Below are positions 24,964 to 31,597 of a stretch of DNA of 32,101 bases, piece after piece. The stretch comes from Natrialba taiwanensis DSM 12281. Lineage in GTDB: Archaea; Halobacteriota; Halobacteria; Halobacteriales; Natrialbaceae. The stretch spans positions 15,482-47,582 of the forward strand of contig NZ_AOIL01000050.1 in assembly GCF_000337595.1 (NCBI RefSeq). Direction: 5' to 3'. Position 1 is the first letter of the stretch, and every line of letters begins with the position of its first letter. The notes under the pieces were generated by a model. The model was not told where the DNA came from, ran no database searches, and saw only the letters and a program-made list of their open reading frames with translations. Both the position numbers and the translations under genes were made by a program.

Positions 24964-26040
24964 TCAGTCGTCCGCCGGAACCGCTCGCTGATCCGTTTTC
25001 TCGGCCATGCCGAGGACGCTGTCGAAGAACTCGAGGGTATCTTCCGGCCCGGGATTGGCCTCGGGGTGGTACTGACGGGTGATGATGTCGTGTTCGACGC
25101 CGTCGAGTCCCTCCGGAGTGTCGTCGTTGACGTTGATCTGCGTGACTTCGAGGTAGTCGCCGGGTTCGTCAACGGTGTAGCCGTGGTTCTGGGTCGTCAT
25201 GACGACCTGCCCGGACTCGAGGTCGAGGACGGGCTGGTTGACGCCGCGGTGACCGAAGTTCATCTTCGCCGTCGTGCCGCCAAGTGCCTCTGCGACGATC
25301 TGCTGGCCGAGGCAGATACCCGCGACGGGCGTTTCCTCGACGAACGCCTCGACGAGTTCGATTGCCTGCTCGTAGTTGGCGGGGTCGCCGGGGCCGTTCG
25401 AAATGAACAGGATATCGGGGTCGAGGGCCTCGACATCGGCTGTGCTCACATTGTAGGGAAGGACGTGAACCGTCGCGTTGCGGTCGAGCAGCGAGTCGAC
25501 GATCGAGCCCTTCGCGCCGCAGTCGACGAGGGCGACGGTTTCGCCGTCGTTGTCCGCGCCGTAGACGGTGTGGTCGTCGACGCTGACCTGCGCGCCGATG
25601 TCGGTGTGTTCACTCATGCCCTTGCAGGCCTCGAGTTCGGCCAGGGCGTCTTCCTCGGTGGCGTCCTCGCCGACGGCGATGCCGCATTTCATCGCGCCGC
25701 CGTCGCGGATGTCGGTGACGACGTCTCGCGTGTCGAGGTGGTCGACTGCGGGAACGCCTTCGCTCTCGAGCCAGTCGGCGACATCGTCGGTGAGTTCCTT
25801 TGCGAGCACGGCGCGGGGGTGGACGCGATCGTCCTCGAACCGTTCCGTTCGGACGCCGTAGTTGCCGATCAGCGGGTAGGAGAAGGTGAGAATCTGTTCC
25901 TCGTAGGACGGATCGGTCAGGCTCTCTTCGTAGCCGGTGTAGGCTGTCGTGAAAACCAGCTCGCCGCGAGCCGTTCCCGAAGCGCGACCACGTCCCTCGA
26001 GTACGTGTCCGCCCTCCAGTGCAACGTAGGCTGCTGTCAT
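24964..26040 (-). CDS. carA: Carbamoyl-phosphate synthase small (glutaminase) subunit
   Basis: CarA hydrolyses glutamine and passes ammonia to CarB to form carbamoyl phosphate for arginine and pyrimidine synthesis. The 358-residue protein has the CarA N-terminal domain (YVALEGGHVLEGRG; TGYEESLTDPSY) and a class I amidotransferase domain: SNGPGDP (214-220), the nucleophile C243 in GICLGQQ, GHRGVNQP, and the His-Glu pair in YHPE (H325, E327). The usual His after CLG is Gln here. carB is not in the window. The start at 26040 overlaps one of two matched palindromes, and a CTTATGCC element lies about 28 bases upstream. It diverges from the Lrp-type regulator gene. Confidence 0.96.
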   Translation of the reverse strand: MTAAYVALEGGHVLEGRGRASGTARGELVFTTAYTGYEESLTDPSYEEQILTFSYPLIGNYGVRTERFEDDRVHPRAVLAKELTDDVADWLESEGVPAVDHLDTRDVVTDIRDGGAMKCGIAVGEDATEEDALAELEACKGMSEHTDIGAQVSVDDHTVYGADNDGETVALVDCGAKGSIVDSLLDRNATVHVLPYNVSTADVEALDPDILFISNGPGDPANYEQAIELVEAFVEETPVAGICLGQQIVAEALGGTTAKMNFGHRGVNQPVLDLESGQVVMTTQNHGYTVDEPGDYLEVTQINVNDDTPEGLDGVEHDIITRQYHPEANPGPEDTLEFFDSVLGMAEKTDQRAVPADD

Positions 26041-26054
26041 TACGAACTACGTAT
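26040..26054. promoter_or_regulatory. TTACGAA palindrome at the carA start (putative Lrp-type site)
   Basis: TTACGAACTACGTAT matches the perfect palindrome at 26092-26106 at 12 of 15 positions and lies at the carA start codon, where a bound regulator could block transcription. Confidence 0.45.
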
Positions 26055-26091
26055 TGGATACACCGGCATAAGTGTTGTCTTCGAAACTCAG

Positions 26092-26106
26092 TTACGAATT
26101 TCGTAA
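26092..26106. promoter_or_regulatory. Perfect TTACGAA palindrome upstream of the Lrp-type gene
   Basis: TTACGAATTTCGTAA has seven-base arms around one central base. It lies 37-51 bases upstream of the regulator start, next to its likely promoter, and 52 bp from the related copy at carA. Confidence 0.55.
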
Positions 26107-26142
26107 TCGGTAAGTGCCACTCGTCCGTAGTCACGGATCTCA

Positions 26143-26556
26143 ATGGACGAACTCGATCGAGCGATCCTCGACGTGCTGCGACGGGACTCCCGAACTCCCT
26201 ACACGGAGATTGCGGACGAGGTCGGGACGAGTGAGGGGACGGTTCGCAATCGCGTCGAGCGGATGATGGACGACGAGGTGATCGAACGGTTTACGATCTC
26301 GACCCGGACGGGCAACGTCAAGGCGATGATCGAGATCAGCGTCGCGGTCGACGTGGATACGAAAGGCGTCTCGGAGCGAATGGCGGAGTGGGAGGAGGTC
26401 GACTTCGTCTGGATGGTTTCGGGCGAGCAGGACGTCGTCCTCGTCGTCGACGCCGCGGACACGCGCGGCGTGAACGATCTCATTACGAAAGCGCGCGATC
26501 AGGAGGAGGTCGTCAACACGAAGACGCGGCTGATCCTCGACGAACAGCCCGGCTGA
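26143..26556 (+). CDS. Lrp/AsnC family transcriptional regulator
   Basis: This 137-residue protein begins directly with the AsnC-type helix-turn-helix (MDELDRAILDVLRRDSRTPYTEIADEVGTSEGTVRNRVERM), followed by the ligand-binding RAM domain (about 60-137: VKAMIEISVAVDVDTKG...VDFVWMVSGEQDVVLVVDAAD...INDLITKA-like block). Lrp-type proteins bind amino acids and often control nearby amino-acid genes and themselves. Here the gene diverges from carA, with two matching palindromes in the 102-bp spacer. The likely reading is regulation of carA and of itself, perhaps in response to arginine or glutamine. The effector cannot be read from the sequence. Confidence 0.93.
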   Translation: MDELDRAILDVLRRDSRTPYTEIADEVGTSEGTVRNRVERMMDDEVIERFTISTRTGNVKAMIEISVAVDVDTKGVSERMAEWEEVDFVWMVSGEQDVVLVVDAADTRGVNDLITKARDQEEVVNTKTRLILDEQPG

Positions 26557-26558
26557 TC

Positions 26559-26646
26559 GGCGTTTGATTGGCGTTCAATCGGTGTCCGGTCGGCGTTCGT
26601 GCGGCGTTCGAGCGGATTTCGAGCAGCGTTCGAGCGGCGTGTCAAG
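26559..26646. repeat. 11-bp tandem repeat (GGCGTTCGAGC), eight units
   Basis: Eight consecutive 11-bp units vary around GGCGTTCGAGC, starting at 26559, 26570, 26581, 26592, 26603, 26614, 26625 and 26636. They fill almost the entire 95-bp spacer between the convergent regulator and PHP genes. Divergence is highest at both ends and lowest in units 5 to 7. Confidence 0.8.
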
Positions 26647-26651
26647 GCGGC

Positions 26652-27368
26652 TTACTCCGTCGACTCTTCTCCCGGCGGCGTTCCGACCCCCGGCGTCGGC
26701 CGCTCGATCGCGTCGATGACGCGCTTGCGGCGGTGGATGGCCCGGTACCCGCGTCGCACCACTTCATCCAGCGTCGACCGGGAGACCTGGGCCTCGACAC
26801 GGCCGTCTCGAATCGCTTCGACGACCGCCTCGGGCGTGAGCCGCTCACTCTCGATAGTCGTGTACGCTCGTCCGACCTCGAACGGATAGTGGGCGTCGCT
26901 GCCGCCGACGAGCGGCAGGTTGCGTTCCGACGCCAACTTCTCGACCAGCGGACGCGACCGCGGGTGTTTGCCGTTGACCTCGATGGCGTCGAAGGGAACG
27001 TCCGTGAGCTCGCGAACGGTGCTGTTTCGAAACGGGTGTGCGACAATAGCGGCGCAGTCGTGATCGTGGGCCAGCGCAACCGCCTCCGCCGGGGACAACG
27101 CCCCCGGTTTCGTCTCCGCCGGCGGATCGGGTCCGACGACGAGGACGTGACCGCGATCGGTCGTGATCTCGATTCCGGGCAGGGAGATCGCGTCTGCGGC
27201 AGGGTTCAGGCGGGTGTAGTAGTCGTGGTTCGTCGTCGCGACCCCGTCGAGCCCGCGTCTCGCAGCCATCTCGGTGAGCACTCGTGCACCAAGCGGGTCG
27301 AATCGATCACCGAGAGACCGGTGACCGTGAAAGAATCGCGTGTGCGCGTGAAGATCGACGAGATACAC
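26652..27368 (-). CDS. PHP-domain metal-dependent phosphoesterase
   Basis: This 238-residue protein is predicted to be a metal-dependent phosphoesterase of the PHP family, which also includes histidinol phosphatases and 3',5'-nucleotide phosphatases. Metal ligands are visible in order: H7 and H9 in YLVDLHAHTRF, the NHDYY segment, GIEITTDRGHVLVVG, IVAHPFR and GGSDAHYP. The substrate is unknown. The start is a GTG at 27368, just ahead of the DLHAHT motif. The open frame continues far upstream through the divergent lipid kinase gene, which cannot be real. The promoter is the CTTTTG element shared with the divergent gene. Confidence 0.85.
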   Translation of the reverse strand: MYLVDLHAHTRFFHGHRSLGDRFDPLGARVLTEMAARRGLDGVATTNHDYYTRLNPAADAISLPGIEITTDRGHVLVVGPDPPAETKPGALSPAEAVALAHDHDCAAIVAHPFRNSTVRELTDVPFDAIEVNGKHPRSRPLVEKLASERNLPLVGGSDAHYPFEVGRAYTTIESERLTPEAVVEAIRDGRVEAQVSRSTLDEVVRRGYRAIHRRKRVIDAIERPTPGVGTPPGEESTE

Positions 27369-27392
27369 ACGAAGGCAAACGCCAGCCAGACC

Positions 27393-27398
27393 CTTTTG
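27393..27398. promoter_or_regulatory. Single CTTTTG/CAAAAG element placed midway between two divergent starts
   Basis: This hexamer's centre is 27.5 bases from the lipid-kinase ATG (27423) and 27.5 bases from the PHP GTG (27368). No other AT-rich element lies in the 54-bp spacer, so it may act as TATA box for both genes. Confidence 0.5.
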
Positions 27399-27422
27399 CG
27401 CTCGGCCGGCATACGGTGGGGT

Positions 27423-28391
27423 ATGCACTCGGAGGGTAGAGACAGCGACGCCGATCCCCGCCGCGTCCTCGTTCTCAATCCCGTCAGCGGCAGCCAGGAC
27501 CACGTCGACGATATCGTCGAACTGGCGGCCGACTACGGGTTGACGGTCCGGCAGACCGAGGGAGCAGGGGACGCGATGCGGTTCGCCCGCGACGCCGCAC
27601 CCGAGGCGGACCTGATCGCCGCCGCCGGCGGCGACGGCACCGTCAACGAAGTCATCAACGGAATCGCGGCCGCGGACGAACTCGAGACGACGACGCTCGC
27701 CGTCGTTCCCGCGGGCACCGGCAACAACTTCGCGACGAACATCGGCATCACCGGCCTCGAACACAGTTTCGAGGTGCTCGAAACCGGCCGGCGGCGGCGG
27801 ATCGACCTCGGCGTCGCGAACGACCGCGCGTTCGTCAACTCCTGCGTCGGCGGCGTGACCGCCGAAGCCAGCAGCGAGACGACGCCGGACGGCAAACGAG
27901 CGCTCGGCGTCCTCGCATACGTGAAAAACACCGTCGCGACGGTCGCGGACTTCGACTCACTCTCGCTACGGGTCGAGACGGTCGAAGGACCGAACGGCGA
28001 GGCCGCCCAGTCCTGGACCGGCGACGCGATGTTCGTCCTCATCGGCAACTGCCGTCGATTCACCGGCACGCGCACCGCACAGGCACACGTCGAAGACGAA
28101 CTCTTCGAGGTCACGATCATCGAAGACGCGCCAGCGACCAACCTGCTCGGCGACGCCGCCCTCGAAGGGCTGTTCGACCGCGAGAGCGCGCACATCATCC
28201 GCCGACGAACGCCGTCGCTCACCGTCGAAAGCCTCGAAGACTCCATCGAATACAGTCTCGACGGCGAAATGCTCGAAACGGAGACGCTACGGCTCAAAGT
28301 GAACTCGCAGCCGCTCGAAGTCGCCGTCGGAGAGAGCTATCAAGAGAATCCCGACGCGGACGAAGGGTGGCCGCTCGAACCGACGCACTAG
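27423..28391 (+). CDS. Diacylglycerol/lipid kinase family protein (DagK/YegS type)
   Basis: This 322-residue ATP-dependent kinase is of the DAGK catalytic family, predicted to phosphorylate a lipid alcohol at the membrane. Motifs in order are RRVLVLNPVSGSQ (13-25), GGDGTVNEVINGI (69-81, nucleotide binding), PAGTGNNFA (96-104), and a second beta domain with IDLGVANDRAFVNSCVGG. It ends with DGEMLETETL and LEVAV strands. In archaea the substrate may be an archaeal-lipid intermediate, but this is not shown. The ATG at 27423 is chosen because the upstream open frame overlaps the divergent PHP gene and CCCTTTTGCG lies about 27 bases upstream. Confidence 0.87.
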   Translation: MHSEGRDSDADPRRVLVLNPVSGSQDHVDDIVELAADYGLTVRQTEGAGDAMRFARDAAPEADLIAAAGGDGTVNEVINGIAAADELETTTLAVVPAGTGNNFATNIGITGLEHSFEVLETGRRRRIDLGVANDRAFVNSCVGGVTAEASSETTPDGKRALGVLAYVKNTVATVADFDSLSLRVETVEGPNGEAAQSWTGDAMFVLIGNCRRFTGTRTAQAHVEDELFEVTIIEDAPATNLLGDAALEGLFDRESAHIIRRRTPSLTVESLEDSIEYSLDGEMLETETLRLKVNSQPLEVAVGESYQENPDADEGWPLEPTH

Positions 28392-28484
28392 GCGAGCACC
28401 GAGTTCAGTTCAGACGGTCGAGTTCTGTGGTCCGGGTTCCACGGGGCCAGTAGCAGGCGCTCCTTCCCGTCGTTCAGCGGTAGA

Positions 28485-28490
28485 TATAAG
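28485..28490 (+). promoter_or_regulatory. TATA box of a candidate small RNA
   Basis: TATAAG lies in a good AT context and is flanked by the inverted repeat GGTAG (28479-28483) / CTACC (28494-28498). Initiation about 27 bases downstream would fall at or just before the first base of the folded element at 28515. Confidence 0.5.
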
Positions 28491-28514
28491 TCACTACCAG
28501 TTAACAATTAGGAC

Positions 28515-28573
28515 GGAAGCCACATCGGACATGAAAGTGTCCCGGATGTTGGAGCATCCGAGACGTGGCTTCC
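28515..28573 (+). ncRNA. Candidate structured RNA: three-way junction
   Basis: These 59 bases fold almost completely. P1 pairs GGAAGCCAC (28515-28523) with GTGGCTTCC (28565-28573), continued by T25-A63 and C26-G62 after one A-C mismatch. P2 is GGACA, loop TGAAAG, TGTCC (28527-28542). P3 is CGGATG, loop TTGGAG, CATCCG (28543-28560). Only A28561 is unpaired at the junction. A TATA box sits at the right distance upstream, and no convincing protein frame covers it. It lies in the 318-bp spacer between the lipid kinase and the zinc protein. It could be a free small RNA, a leader element of the downstream gene, or the hairpin end of a lost IS200/IS605-type element. The opposite strand would fold equally well. 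Confidence 0.5.
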
Positions 28574-28612
28574 ACCCCGCAAGGGTCAAAGCCATGATTG
28601 CGTACATTCTCA

Positions 28613-28630
28613 CGGGATATAAACATCCCG
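28613..28630 (+). other. Hairpin downstream of the candidate RNA
   Basis: CGGGAT, loop ATAAAC, ATCCCG form a perfect six-pair stem whose loop side includes TATAAA. It could end the candidate RNA, or the TATAAA could start the next transcript. Confidence 0.35.
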
Positions 28631-28709
28631 CACGACTGACGGATCGGTATCCCAAGCGAGCAGCGGCTCTTACAGGCGGTCTCGGGAACGCGCCGAGGTG
28701 TTCGACTGC

Positions 28710-29060
28710 GTGACCGACGACGATGCCGCACGCAACGCGACTAGCGACGGCACCGGCAGAACGGTCGAGACGAGCACGGCTGGCACTGATACCGGCGAGA
28801 CGGACGACGCGGAATCCCTCGGGTCGGAGGTGTCCATGACGGATCCCGACAATGCGGACCCCGACAATGCGGACCCCGACAATACGGACCCTGGCGACAC
28901 GACGGACGGTCCAGAAACCCCGTTTCCGCGCTGTCCGCGCTGTAACACGCCCATCGTCCAGCGGACCATGATCGGGCCGGGCGAAGCCATCGCCGGTCCC
29001 TGCGGCTGTCGCGTCGCCCCCCGCGTCGGCACGCGCTCACAATCGGACTCCGACGACTGA
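28710..29060 (+). CDS. Small CPxC zinc-ribbon protein with disordered acidic N-terminus
   Basis: This 116-residue protein has residues 1-70 disordered and rich in Asp, Thr and Gly, with a PDNAD repeat. The compact C-terminal part has CPRC (75-78) and CGC (C98, C100), a probable zinc site of the small haloarchaeal CPxCG-type proteins. Most such proteins have unknown functions. Start choice is uncertain: GTG at 28710 (MTDDDAARN) fits haloarchaeal N-termini, GTG at 28698 lies 26 bases after CTCTTACAG, and ATG at 28836 would leave only the repeat and zinc part. Confidence 0.6.
   Translation: MTDDDAARNATSDGTGRTVETSTAGTDTGETDDAESLGSEVSMTDPDNADPDNADPDNTDPGDTTDGPETPFPRCPRCNTPIVQRTMIGPGEAIAGPCGCRVAPRVGTRSQSDSDD
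28845..28889 (+). repeat. 15-bp tandem repeat inside the zinc-protein gene
   Basis: Three copies of CCCGACAATGCGGAC (the third with one A substitution) encode PDNAD-PDNAD-PDNTD. The first two copies are identical, which points to recent slippage. Confidence 0.85.
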
Positions 29061-29504
29061 GCCACCGCACGCCGAGTTCAGTTCACCTGCACTCGGGTCG
29101 CGGCGGCCAGCCGAGTTGGCGGGGGTGTGCGAGCGGATCACCGCGGTCCGTCCGCCACTACCATCACCACCACCACCATCGGAACCACACCACCACCGCC
29201 CAACTCGGTCCGTATCCGCGACACCGATTCGAAGCGATGAACTCGTCGCACGCCTGAGCAGACTGGACAGATTCTCAGAGTGTACCGATTCTCACAGGCT
29301 ATCTCTATGCGGTTGGCCCCGTACTACGGGTCGTGAACGATTCATGCCGACCGACAACCGACAGTACGGAGCGATTGGTCGTCACTACGGCCGACCGGTG
29401 AAGGACGGGAACGCGAGAAGAACCGCCCGAGGAACCCGAACTGGCGTTCTTCGCGCTGACAACGCTGCCGAAATCCCACCAGTTTCCGGACGAGGTCAGC
29501 GGGC
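29061..29504. other. Gene-free spacer with ACC-rich tract
   Basis: I see no supported gene in these 444 bases. An ACC/CAC simple repeat runs from 29158 to 29199. It is enclosed by the 9-bp inverted repeat CCGAGTTGG (29111-29119) / CCAACTCGG (29200-29208). A 54-codon basic frame at 29344-29508 runs into the next gene and is unlikely to be coding. Confidence 0.4.
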
Positions 29505-29996
29505 ATGACGACTCCGAACGGTGGGGGACCGAGCACGCAGGTGACAGTGGGTATTGACGCCCCGCAAGAGGAAGTTTACCGAGCGTTCCTCGATCCCGAC
29601 GCGGTGGCCACGTGGCTGCCGCCGGAGGGCATGGATGGGCACGTCCATTCCTTCGATCCGCGGGAGAGCGGCGAGTTCAGAATTTCGTTCACGTACCGGG
29701 ATCCCCGGAACGATTCGCCGGGAGGAGAGGGTGGGAAGACCGCTGACGATACGGATACGCACCGCGGGCGGTTCGTCGCGCTGGTGCCCCACGAGAAAAT
29801 CGTGGAGACCATCGAGTTCGAAACGACGGACCAGCGATTTGCAGGCGAGATGAGAGTCACCGTGTCTCTAGAGGAGACCGACGAGGGAACTGCAGTCACG
29901 TACCGCTGTGAGAACATCCCGGAAGGTATCCGCCCCGAAGACAACGAAGCCGGGAATCGATCGTCCTTACGGAACCTGGCTGAACTCGTCGAGTGA
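29505..29996 (+). CDS. SRPBCC (AHSA1-like) family protein
   Basis: This 163-residue soluble protein has the START-like fold of AHSA1/SRPBCC proteins: STQVTVGIDAPQEEVYRAFLDPDAVATWLPP (start of the fold), a middle GRFVALVPHEKIVETIEFE, and a final MRVTVSLEETDEGTAVTYRCENIP with a C-terminal helix. These bind small hydrophobic ligands or act as chaperone activators, and the ligand here is unknown. It looks monocistronic. The ATG is the first in frame, and no strong promoter is visible. Confidence 0.85.
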   Translation: MTTPNGGGPSTQVTVGIDAPQEEVYRAFLDPDAVATWLPPEGMDGHVHSFDPRESGEFRISFTYRDPRNDSPGGEGGKTADDTDTHRGRFVALVPHEKIVETIEFETTDQRFAGEMRVTVSLEETDEGTAVTYRCENIPEGIRPEDNEAGNRSSLRNLAELVE

Positions 29997-30172
29997 ATCG
30001 CTGTCTCTCGTGCGGAACAGTCGCTGCTCTTTACCGGTTACATACTCTAGGCCGCGGTTAGAGTCCGGTAAATCGCGTATCTGTTAGCAGAACACGAAAA
30101 AGACGTATTATTTTCCACAAACACGATTCTGTAGGCTAAAGTACTTGTTAGGTGAGAACCATTCTAGAGTGT

Positions 30173-30721
30173 ATGTGTCCGCCACTATCTCGTCGGAAGC
30201 TACTCGCCGGTGGTTCTATTGCTGGTCTCAGTACTCTCGCTGGCTGTCAAGGGGCAATGAGCCCGTTGACCCAGCGTACACCGGACAAAAGCGAGACTAA
30301 CGGGGGCGGCAAATCACTCGGACTCGCCTACTCAGAAAGCCGTACATCCTTCCCAAGCGAGAAGGAGACTCACAGCGGATGGGTTCACATCGTCAGTGAC
30401 GGTGAATCAGCAGATTTGACGTTTGATGTCAGGCTATGTAGCGAATTAGGAGACGTTGAACCGGAACTGACCAATGCTATTTCGAATGAATACGTCTTGA
30501 GATTCACTGTGAGTGGTGAATTCAGTAGCGGCACGCCGTCCAATGAATCGACCGGTGATTCGGAGTGCAGTTCCGTGACTCACCTTGTCGGTGGTGCAAA
30601 TGTTCCGAACGACTGGGAATCGCTCACCGTCGCGGTGAACAACGATGAAATCCAAACGATTGAGCGGTCAGGATCGACGCCGGAACTCCGGCCGCTTCCG
30701 GACCCAGTACGTCCTCGATAG
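30173..30721 (+). CDS. Tat lipoprotein, function unknown
   Basis: This 182-residue protein starts MCPPLSRRKLLAGGSIAGLSTLAGC, with a twin-arginine motif and lipobox (lipidated C25). The remainder is Ser/Thr/Glu-rich with predicted beta strands and two further cysteines that could form a disulfide (in RLCSELG and ECSSVTH). No family was recognised. Its base composition is visibly less GC-rich than its neighbours, as is the 176-bp spacer before it, which suggests later acquisition. GTACTTGTTA about 27 bases upstream serves as promoter. The last 98 bases overlap a possible antisense gene. Confidence 0.65.
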   Translation: MCPPLSRRKLLAGGSIAGLSTLAGCQGAMSPLTQRTPDKSETNGGGKSLGLAYSESRTSFPSEKETHSGWVHIVSDGESADLTFDVRLCSELGDVEPELTNAISNEYVLRFTVSGEFSSGTPSNESTGDSECSSVTHLVGGANVPNDWESLTVAVNNDEIQTIERSGSTPELRPLPDPVRPR

Positions 30722-30872
30722 TCTCACACACTGTTCCGAGTGGTTCTGACGGGGAGTCTGCCGGAACGACCCGTTCTCCAGTGTCTATATCGGCCCATTC
30801 CCTGTACCCAGCACGCGATTCTATACGTCGGCTCGGTAGATCAGCACCGGCGTGCTCATCGTCCACTGACAC
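30624..30872 (-). CDS. Possible small antisense gene, function unknown
   Basis: An 82-residue frame starts with GTG at 30872 (MSVDDEHAGADLPSRR). It continues through AGYREWADIDTGERVVPADSP and TVCETIEDVLGPEAAGVPASIL, an acidic first half like a haloarchaeal protein, with a more basic tail. AATTAAC (30894-30900 region) lies about 25 bases upstream on the coding strand, which supports expression. It overlaps the lipoprotein gene's 3' end by 98 bases, tail to tail. I cannot assign a family. Confidence 0.4.
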   Translation of the reverse strand: MSVDDEHAGADLPSRRIESRAGYREWADIDTGERVVPADSPSEPLGTVCETIEDVLGPEAAGVPASILTAQSFGFHRCSPRR

Positions 30873-31022
30873 CAGATTGACTCTAAACACCAGAATTAAC
30901 GACACATGTGTATGATCTACTGTCCTCTCCCGCAGTGCAACTCGCTTCTCGTGTTCATCGATGCCGCTACCGAACGACCAAAAGCCGATACTGGTTTCAC
31001 GACCCTCTGCAATGATGCAGAC

Positions 31023-31586
31023 ATGACTACGCCGCGGGACGACGACTTGCAGCACGAAAACGCCGGCCAGGACGTCATCGCCGTCGACGCCGACGACACC
31101 GAACTCGAACTCGTCAACCGACTCGAGGCCCACACCGGTGACGGCATTCGCCACCGGGCGTTTACCGCCCTCGTCTTCGACGACGAAGACAACGTCCTGC
31201 TGGCCCAGCGCGCCCCCGACAAACGCCTCTGGGGCACCTACTGGGACGGCACCGTCGCCTCCCATCCCGTCGACGGCCAGAGCCAGACCGACGCCACGCG
31301 CCAGCGACTCGAAGAAGAACTCGGCATCACCCCCGACCAGTACGACAACCTGCGCCTGACCGACCGCTTCGAGTACAAACGCTACTTCGAAACCGCCGGC
31401 GTCGAGCACGAAGTCTGTGCCGTCCTCAAACTCACCCTTTCCGATCGCGAACTCGAGCCGAACGAGGACGAGGTCGCCGGCCTGCTGTGGGTCCCCTACG
31501 AGCGGCTTCACTCGAACCCAGAGTGGTACCGTCAACTCCGGCTCTGTCCGTGGTTCGAAATCGCGATGCGTCGGGACGTGCGCTGA
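31023..31586 (+). CDS. Type I isopentenyl-diphosphate isomerase homologue (NUDIX fold)
   Basis: This 187-residue protein is a close match to type I IPP isomerase layout: RHRAFTALVFDDEDNVLLAQRAPDKRLW (43-70), then the modified NUDIX box EELGITPDQYD and EHEVCAVL. Metal and acid residues are kept: H44, H81 in ASHP, E128 and E130. The catalytic cysteine of the bacterial enzyme (NSVCGHP) is replaced by alanine (GTVASHP, A79). The family interconverts IPP and DMAPP for isoprenoid lipids, but without that cysteine this protein may use a different residue or be a NUDIX hydrolase. The ATG at 31023 is chosen. The longer frame to 30906 reads a Cys-rich, unrelated stretch. Confidence 0.8.
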   Translation: MTTPRDDDLQHENAGQDVIAVDADDTELELVNRLEAHTGDGIRHRAFTALVFDDEDNVLLAQRAPDKRLWGTYWDGTVASHPVDGQSQTDATRQRLEEELGITPDQYDNLRLTDRFEYKRYFETAGVEHEVCAVLKLTLSDRELEPNEDEVAGLLWVPYERLHSNPEWYRQLRLCPWFEIAMRRDVR

Positions 31587-31597
31587 GACGCCCACGT

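Noticed and set aside
26559-26646. CRISPR-like array
   Set aside because: The units are 11 bp and directly adjacent, with no spacers. It is a minisatellite.
28531-28713. 60-codon frame over the structured RNA element
   Set aside because: The frame crosses both RNA hairpins, has a basic composition unlike haloarchaeal proteins, and shows no motif.
29344-29508. 54-codon frame before the SRPBCC gene
   Set aside because: It is basic, has no family or promoter support, and runs 4 bases into the next gene.
30906-31022. N-terminal extension of the IPP-isomerase homologue
   Set aside because: The 39 extra residues are Cys-rich and unrelated to the family. The ATG at 31023 opens an acidic, family-like N-terminus.
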